Of a stretch of DNA of 64,000 bases, positions 61,704-64,000 are shown piece by piece. A program made the translations under genes and the position numbers. Under the pieces are notes generated by a model. The model had not been told where the DNA came from. It saw only the letters and a program-made list of their open reading frames with translations, and did no database searches. Source of the DNA: Terriglobia bacterium (GTDB lineage: Bacteria > Acidobacteriota > Terriglobia > Terriglobales > Acidobacteriaceae); the NCBI GenBank assembly GCA_020073665.1, contig JAIQEU010000005.1:124001-188000 (forward strand). Reading direction: 5' to 3'. Every line of letters starts with the position of its first letter. Position 1 is the stretch's first letter.

Positions 61704-62804
61704 CTAATTCCTGGCTGACAATCTTCGCAACTCACTCACGGCTTCGGCAATGACATTTTCGGGCACGTGGCTCGAGACTTCGACTTTGCCAATGTCGGTG
61801 GGAAGGACGAAGTGAACCGTGCCATTCAGCGTTTTCTTGTCGGCCTGTAAACGCCGCACAATGTTGCCGGGCTTGACGTCCACTTTGGGCAGCGGTCCCA
61901 GACCCAGGACAGCGTCGGCGATCCGTCCGGCGGTTACGCTCCCGATTTTCCCCATCGCCAGAGCGATTTTGGTGACCGCGACCATGCCCCACGCCACGGC
62001 TTCCCCATGCAGTACCTTTCGGTAGCCGGTCTCGGCCTCGAGCGCGTGTCCAATGGTGTGGCCGAAGTTGAGCACGCGACGCAGGCCGCCTTCCCGCTCA
62101 TCCGCGGAAACCACCTCAGCCTTCAGCTTCACCGAATCGGCAATCACCTTCTCCAGCACTTCAGCGTCCCGTTTCAGAATCTTGTCTTTATGATCTTCAA
62201 ACTGGCGGAACAACTCCGGGTTGCCGATCACTCCGCATTTCAGCGCCTCGTACAATCCGGCACGAAATTCGCGGTCGGGCAGAGTCGAGAGCAAATTGGG
62301 ATCGATCAGGACGACCCGCGGCTGGTGAAAGGTCCCCACCAGATTCTTTCCCGCGCGAAGATTCACACCGGTCTTGCCGCCGATCGAGGCGTCTACCTGT
62401 GCCAGCACTGTGGTCGGCAGCTGCACCACGTCAACTCCACGCATGTAGAGGGAGGCCAGCAACCCAGCAACATCACCGACTACCCCGCCTCCGAAGGCAA
62501 CCACGACAGCATTCCGGTCCGCACCCAGGCTGCTCAACTTCTCCGCCAGTTGCTCCACCGTGGCCAGCTTCTTGTGGCTCTCGCCATCGGGCATTTCCAC
62601 AATCCTGGCCGAGAAACCCGCGGTGGCGAGCGACGCCAGCAGCTTCTTCGCCCATTTGCGCCGCACTGGCGAAACCGTAACGAGGAACAAGCGATTGCGC
62701 TCGCCCAGGACTGCGCGCAGGTGCGCCCCGGCACGCAGCAACAGGCCGCTATCGATCACCGCCTCGTAGGGTCGAGGCGGAACCGCAATATTGACGCGGA
62801 TCAT
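61704..62804 (-). CDS. aroB: 3-dehydroquinate synthase
   Basis: 366 residues, shikimate pathway enzyme making 3-dehydroquinate from DAHP with NAD and a divalent metal. Family motifs GGGVVGDVAGLLASLYMRG (near 105), PTTVLAQVDASIGGKTGVN (near 130), the metal-binding RVLNFGHTIGHALE (near 244), and HGEAVAWGM (near 267). The start ATG 62804 matches the family. Its stop is followed one base later by the methyltransferase start codon, so the two are translationally linked. Confidence 0.96.
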   Translation of the reverse strand: MIRVNIAVPPRPYEAVIDSGLLLRAGAHLRAVLGERNRLFLVTVSPVRRKWAKKLLASLATAGFSARIVEMPDGESHKKLATVEQLAEKLSSLGADRNAVVVAFGGGVVGDVAGLLASLYMRGVDVVQLPTTVLAQVDASIGGKTGVNLRAGKNLVGTFHQPRVVLIDPNLLSTLPDREFRAGLYEALKCGVIGNPELFRQFEDHKDKILKRDAEVLEKVIADSVKLKAEVVSADEREGGLRRVLNFGHTIGHALEAETGYRKVLHGEAVAWGMVAVTKIALAMGKIGSVTAGRIADAVLGLGPLPKVDVKPGNIVRRLQADKKTLNGTVHFVLPTDIGKVEVSSHVPENVIAEAVSELRRLSARN

Positions 62805-62870
62805 GAGTCATCATCATAACGTAGAGCCGAGAGAAGTCACTGCCGCGGCGCGTGGTAACATTTCCGGCAG

Positions 62871-64000
62871 ATGAAGGGCGTACCTACAGAAACCGACTTT
62901 GTTGTGATTGGAGCCGGCGTTGCAGGATTGCGCGCTGCCATCGAACTGGCGGATGCCGGGCAGGTGGTGGTCTTGGCCAAACGCGAGGTCGAGGACTCCG
63001 CCACACACTTGGCCCAGGGTGGCATCGCCGCCGCCCTCAGCGACGAAGATGAGATCAGCCTGCACCTGCAGGACACCCTGAATGCCGGCGACGGCCTGTG
63101 CAATCTCGAAGCCGCCAAGGTACTGGTAGAGGAAGGGCCGGAGCGCATTGAGGAACTCATCCAGTGGGGCACAGAGTTCGATCGCCAGGGCACCAAGCTG
63201 GTTTTTGCCCGCGAAGGCGCGCACAGCCGCAATCGCATCCTGCACGCGCACGGTGATTCCACGGGACGCGAAATCCTGCGCGCCCTCTACGCCAAAGCCA
63301 AAACCCTGAAGAACATCTCGGTCCGCGAGTTCGAGTTCTCCACCGATCTGGATGTGGAAGGCGGCCGCGTCTGCGGCGTTCACCTGCTCAGCGACAAAGC
63401 TACTCCGGAGCACGTGGCGGCATCGGCGGCTCTGCTGGCCACCGGAGGCCTGGGCCAGTTGTATCGCAACACCACCAACCCGGGAGTCGCGACCGGCGAT
63501 GGCGTCGCCATGGCGTTTCGTGCGGGTGCCGACATCAGCGACATGGAGTTTGTGCAGTTTCATCCCACTGCGCTGTACCTGAAAAAGGCGCCGCGCTTTC
63601 TGCTCTCCGAAGCGCTGCGCGGAGAAGGCGCCTACCTGCGCAATCTGGAACTGCACCGCTTCATGCCCAAGTACCATCCCATGGGTGAGCTTGCTCCACG
63701 CGACGTGGTGGCGCGCGCCATTGTGCACGAACTGGAAGTGAGCCGGGCCAAAGAGCCCATGGTGTATCTGGATCTCACCCACCTCGACGCCGAACACGTG
63801 AAAGCGCGCTTCCCGCGCATCTACTCCACCTGCCTGCAATACAACATCGACATCACCACCGAACTGATTCCTATTCGTCCCGCAGCCCACTACGCCATGG
63901 GGGGCGTACATACCGATCTCCACGGACGTGCGACTCTGGCCGGTTTGTACGCGGCTGGAGAAGCTGCCGCCACCGGAGTCCACGGAGCCAATCGCCTGGC
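62871..64000 (+). CDS. nadB: L-aspartate oxidase, N-terminal part (3' end outside window)
   Basis: The frame runs from ATG at 62871 to the window end, 376 codons seen. NadB oxidises L-aspartate to iminoaspartate, the first step of de novo NAD synthesis. FAD binding: VIGAGVAGLRAA (residues about 11-22); the flavoprotein active-site region GGIAAAL, HSRNRILHAHGDSTGREI and the HPTALY segment follow. The last codons visible are HGANRLA, the conserved pattern near the FAD-binding end of the family. Divergent from aroB with a 66-bp spacer that must hold both promoters. Confidence 0.95.
   Translation, partial: MKGVPTETDFVVIGAGVAGLRAAIELADAGQVVVLAKREVEDSATHLAQGGIAAALSDEDEISLHLQDTLNAGDGLCNLEAAKVLVEEGPERIEELIQWGTEFDRQGTKLVFAREGAHSRNRILHAHGDSTGREILRALYAKAKTLKNISVREFEFSTDLDVEGGRVCGVHLLSDKATPEHVAASAALLATGGLGQLYRNTTNPGVATGDGVAMAFRAGADISDMEFVQFHPTALYLKKAPRFLLSEALRGEGAYLRNLELHRFMPKYHPMGELAPRDVVARAIVHELEVSRAKEPMVYLDLTHLDAEHVKARFPRIYSTCLQYNIDITTELIPIRPAAHYAMGGVHTDLHGRATLAGLYAAGEAAATGVHGANRL

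Noticed and set aside
1-64000. CRISPR arrays, rRNA genes, complete insertion sequences or prophage
   Set aside because: No regularly spaced repeats, rRNA-like stretches, transposase motifs or phage structural genes were seen on either strand.

Overview
The window is about 64 kb of GC-rich chromosome with almost continuous coding on both strands. It most likely comes from a member of the Acidobacteriota (class Terriglobia, Koribacter-like). This rests on gene content: a DUF5916/CBM9-like outer-membrane protein, a subtilase with IPT/TIG repeats and a Gly-rich tail after a membrane helix, a GAF-TonB fusion, PilZ and PEP-CTERM proteins, and a nuoB gene away from any nuo operon. No rRNA, CRISPR array, phage or complete insertion sequence was seen. 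The first gene (mutS) and the last (nadB) run off the window edges.

Layout. 1-8.9 kb: the mutS 3' end, then a tightly overlapping nagZ-anmK-solute-binding lipoprotein set that looks like peptidoglycan recycling, a YmdB-type phosphodiesterase, a HAD phosphatase, a small cytochrome c, a DUF2520 protein, a Nudix hydrolase and a cold-shock gene. 9-14.1 kb: polX, a membrane-anchored unknown, a DUF421 protein, a coiled-coil membrane protein, and a MarR regulator with its membrane-protein partner. 14.1-16.9 kb: a MoaD/ThiS-like protein with a Gly-Gly C terminus and an Asp-box (BNR) propeller protein, separated by a VapBC-type toxin-antitoxin pair plus a pilin-like gene. 17-20.2 kb: an ECF42-type sigma factor facing three DGPF/YCII-domain genes and one unknown. 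Two matching candidate promoters (TGTCGA-N17-CGATT) precede the DGPF genes. 20.2-24.8 kb: a copper-type P-ATPase with YHS and metal-binding domains, a divergent small HMA-like protein, two tRNA-Arg genes, and a DUF4287/DUF5655 protein.

25-34.7 kb: a PEP-CTERM protein behind a sigma-54-like promoter, a small coiled-coil protein, a double-PilZ protein, a tandem universal stress protein, a secreted thioredoxin, an in-frame fusion of a polytopic membrane protein with RdgB (dITPase), and an S46 dipeptidyl-peptidase. 34.8-48.1 kb: a 1342-residue S8 protease, a secretin-like TPR protein, a DsbA-like protein, glutamine-dependent NAD synthetase, the DUF5916 barrel protein, a TIG lipoprotein, and a secreted proline-rich unknown. 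48.2-59.3 kb: a GHMP sugar kinase, a PLP decarboxylase, the GAF-TonB protein, solitary nuoB, a zinc-type dehydrogenase, an EamA transporter, OsmC, a cation diffusion facilitator with an unusually long C-terminal region, a parvulin-type PPIase, and an epimerase. 59.3-64 kb: a cytochrome c remnant, an ECF sigma/anti-sigma pair behind an inverted repeat, menG/ubiE and aroB (coupled), and nadB.

The genes are mostly housekeeping or envelope functions in small operons. The parts most worth following are the ECF42-DGPF module with its visible promoter pair, the toxin-antitoxin/pilin-like insert inside the BNR-MoaD pair, the membrane protein-RdgB fusion, and a perfect 19-bp inverted-repeat element beside nuoB.
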